Shown one piece after another: positions 4,798-5,972 of a DNA stretch of 5,972 bases. Both the position numbers and the translations under genes were made by a program. Origin of the DNA: Paracoccaceae bacterium (GTDB taxonomy: Bacteria > Pseudomonadota > Alphaproteobacteria > Rhodobacterales > Rhodobacteraceae); assembly GCA_002401045.1 (NCBI GenBank), contig NVSA01000021.1, forward strand, positions 10,229-16,200, read 5' to 3'. The first letter of the stretch is position 1, and each line of letters starts with the position of its first letter. Below the pieces are notes generated by a model. That model was not told the origin of the DNA, did not search any database, and saw only the letters and a list, made by a program, of their open reading frames with translations.

Positions 4798-5621
4798 TTT
4801 CGCTTCAAGGTTTAAGCTCATTGGTTGGCCTTAGTTTAGTGGATGCAACCCGCGAGCGACAAATTGAATCTATAAAAAACTCTGCTCAAGGAACCCGTGA
4901 AATAAACGCATTTCGCGAACGTATCGGCAGTATTGAAACTGTTGACCAGCTATTAGACGATCATGAACTTTATACCTTCGTTATGAAAGCTTACGATTTA
5001 GAAGATCAGATTTTTGGCAAAGCACTGATGGCAAAGGTATTCAAAAGTGATGCCGATGATGACACATCTTTAGTGAACCGCTTAACGAGCCAAAAGTTTA
5101 AAGACATTCATGAAGGGTTAGGCTTTCTAGCGGATGGAATTGGCAATAACAACACATTGCAGCCAGCATGGCAGGAAGAGATGGTAGAACGCTTTCTTGA
5201 CCGACAATTCATCAATATGCAAACCGATCAAAATGAAACTATCGGCACGGTGCTAGAGTTTAGAAAGCTCGCTGGAACGATTTCCTCTCCATTTGATTTT
5301 TTGAAAAATGCAATACTCTCTGAATTCATTCAGACTGCCGTTGGCATCCCAAGTGAGGCTGCTGGGCTGGATATCGATATTCTTGCAGCTTTAATCGAAG
5401 ACAGAGTCGACATAGAGAATTTGGATGATCCTAAAGAGGTGAATAAACTGGTATTACGGTATATTGCCATTAAGGATGCAGAAAATACTGCAAATATATC
5501 AGAAAACATTGCCGTACAGCTTATGTCAGCCGCCGTAAATGCAAGCTCTGGCGGTCAATTTGTGCCGATTACTCTCGATATAGAGTCTATTATCTTAACG
5601 CCCAGGGGGGCGTATAGTTAG
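4794..5621 (+). CDS. DUF1217 family flagellar-locus protein, function unknown
   Basis: This 275-residue protein matches my recollection of the DUF1217 family of alphaproteobacterial flagellar loci. The recognisable block is ETVDQLLDDHELYTFVMKAY (48-67) followed by DLEDQIFGKALMAKVFKSD (68-86) and SLVNRLTSQKFKDI (92-105). It is soluble, acidic and largely helical. The N-terminus (MISLQGLSSLVGLSLVDATRE) is mildly hydrophobic but lacks a basic n-region and a clear cleavage site, so I do not call a signal peptide. It may be cytoplasmic or exported by the flagellar type III system, and neither can be settled here. Its translational coupling to flbT suggests a role in flagellin supply or filament assembly, possibly as a chaperone or regulator (inference from context only). 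It ends at a strong terminator, so it is the last gene of the operon. Confidence 0.8.
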   Translation: MISLQGLSSLVGLSLVDATRERQIESIKNSAQGTREINAFRERIGSIETVDQLLDDHELYTFVMKAYDLEDQIFGKALMAKVFKSDADDDTSLVNRLTSQKFKDIHEGLGFLADGIGNNNTLQPAWQEEMVERFLDRQFINMQTDQNETIGTVLEFRKLAGTISSPFDFLKNAILSEFIQTAVGIPSEAAGLDIDILAALIEDRVDIENLDDPKEVNKLVLRYIAIKDAENTANISENIAVQLMSAAVNASSGGQFVPITLDIESIILTPRGAYS

Positions 5622-5642
5622 CAGCCCCTGGAGCGTTTTTTT
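5597..5642 (+). terminator. Strong intrinsic terminator overlapping the DUF1217 gene end
   Basis: The left arm AACGC-CCAGGGG (5597-5608) pairs with CCCCTGG (5625-5631) and GCGTT (5633-5637), with a single bulged A at 5632. Seven T follow (5636-5642, partly shared with the stem). The loop of about 16 nt contains the TAG stop, so the left arm is coding sequence. A competing hairpin, ACGCCC (5598-5603) with GGGCGT (5608-5613), uses the same left arm. It ends the flagellar operon before the convergent kinase gene. Confidence 0.8.
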
Positions 5643-5658
5643 GGATAGAACCCATTAT

Positions 5659-5972
5659 CTAAACAGCGATACGTTCGAGCTCTGCAGTTGCCTGGCTAAG
5701 CGGAATATCAGCATAGAATGTAGTCCCCTTTCCCAGTTCACTTGTGTAACCGATACTACCATTATGGCCATCCATGATTTTTTTAGTGATATACATGCCC
5801 AAACCTGTACCGCCAACTTTCCGCTCTTTTGAGGAATCCACCTGTGAGAATTGCCCAAAAACCTTGTCATCAGAGCCTTCTGGAATACCGTCACCATAGT
5901 CCCTAACCGATATCCGCGCAGTATCATCGATCTCTAGAAGCGAGACTTCGATGGTCCCATCTTGATTTGAAA
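5659..5972 (-). CDS. Sensor histidine kinase, C-terminal part (runs off the window)
   Basis: Only the last 103 complete codons are present. The frame is open to the right edge. The visible part is the ATPase domain of a histidine kinase: G1 as VRDYGDGIP, the F box as VFGQFSQVD, G2 as GGTGLG, and the final strand GKGTTFYADIPL, followed by a short tail ending ELERIAV. The His-containing domain and any sensor lie outside. It is convergent with the flagellar operon and ends just past its terminator. The F-to-G2 stretch resembles the kinase at 850-2520, including an 18-nt identical DNA segment over G2, but the rest of the domain differs clearly (for example MYITKKIMDG against LSIVKTLIEQ), so the two are distinct kinases rather than recent duplicates. 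Nothing follows the domain, so no receiver is fused to its C-terminus. Partner and signal are unknown. Confidence 0.92.
   Translation of the reverse strand, partial: SNQDGTIEVSLLEIDDTARISVRDYGDGIPEGSDDKVFGQFSQVDSSKERKVGGTGLGMYITKKIMDGHNGSIGYTSELGKGTTFYADIPLSQATAELERIAV

Noticed and set aside
5641..5832. Plus-strand open frame of 63 codons after the terminator
   Set aside because: It is antisense to the kinase C-terminus, starts within or next to the terminator T-run, and has no ribosome site.
5655..5927. Minus-strand open frame of 90 codons at the right end
   Set aside because: It is a shifted frame over the second kinase. The frame ending at 5659 carries the G1, F and G2 motifs.

Overview
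The window comes from the chromosome of a flagellated alphaproteobacterium, most likely in or near the Rhodobacterales. The main reason is the run flagellin - FlaF - FlbT - DUF1217 protein. FlaF and FlbT are alphaproteobacterial flagellin regulators, and DUF1217 proteins are typical of alphaproteobacterial flagellar loci. Base composition looks moderate, somewhat AT-rich for that group (judged by eye). I see no mobile elements, CRISPR arrays, tRNA or rRNA.

Layout. (1) At 48-404 (+) there is a small histidine phosphotransfer (Hpt) protein. Its frame stays open to the left edge, or it overlaps an upstream gene by ATGA. (2) Convergent to it, on the minus strand, is a two-gene operon: a membrane-anchored PAS-PAS histidine kinase (850-2520) followed 12 nt later by a single-domain CheY-like receiver (460-837). 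A GC-rich hairpin lies between the convergent stops. (3) A gene-free region of about 450 nt (2521-2970) carries the divergent promoters and the flagellin mRNA leader. The leader has two small stem-loops just upstream of the flagellin start. (4) Flagellin (2971-3807, +) is followed by two hairpins. The first starts inside its last codons. (5) flaF (3956-4354), flbT (4360-4797, TTG start) and a DUF1217 gene (4794-5621) are tightly packed and probably one operon. It ends in a strong intrinsic terminator whose left arm is inside the last codons. (6) From 5659 to the right edge, on the minus strand, lies the catalytic C-terminus of a second histidine kinase.

How the parts work together. Flagellin is the filament subunit. 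In Caulobacter, FlbT acts on flagellin mRNA through the 5' leader and FlaF is needed for flagellin synthesis and secretion, so the leader stem-loops here are natural candidate targets. The hairpins after the flagellin gene would let it be expressed far above its regulators. On the signalling side, a kinase without a fused receiver, a receiver without an output domain, and an Hpt protein are together the parts of a His-Asp-His phosphorelay. That they form one circuit, or that it controls motility, is inference from proximity only.

I found no clearly new system. The least understood parts are the DUF1217 protein in the flagellin-control operon, the leader and 3' hairpins around flagellin, and the non-AUG start of flbT with an out-of-frame AUG mini-ORF beside it.
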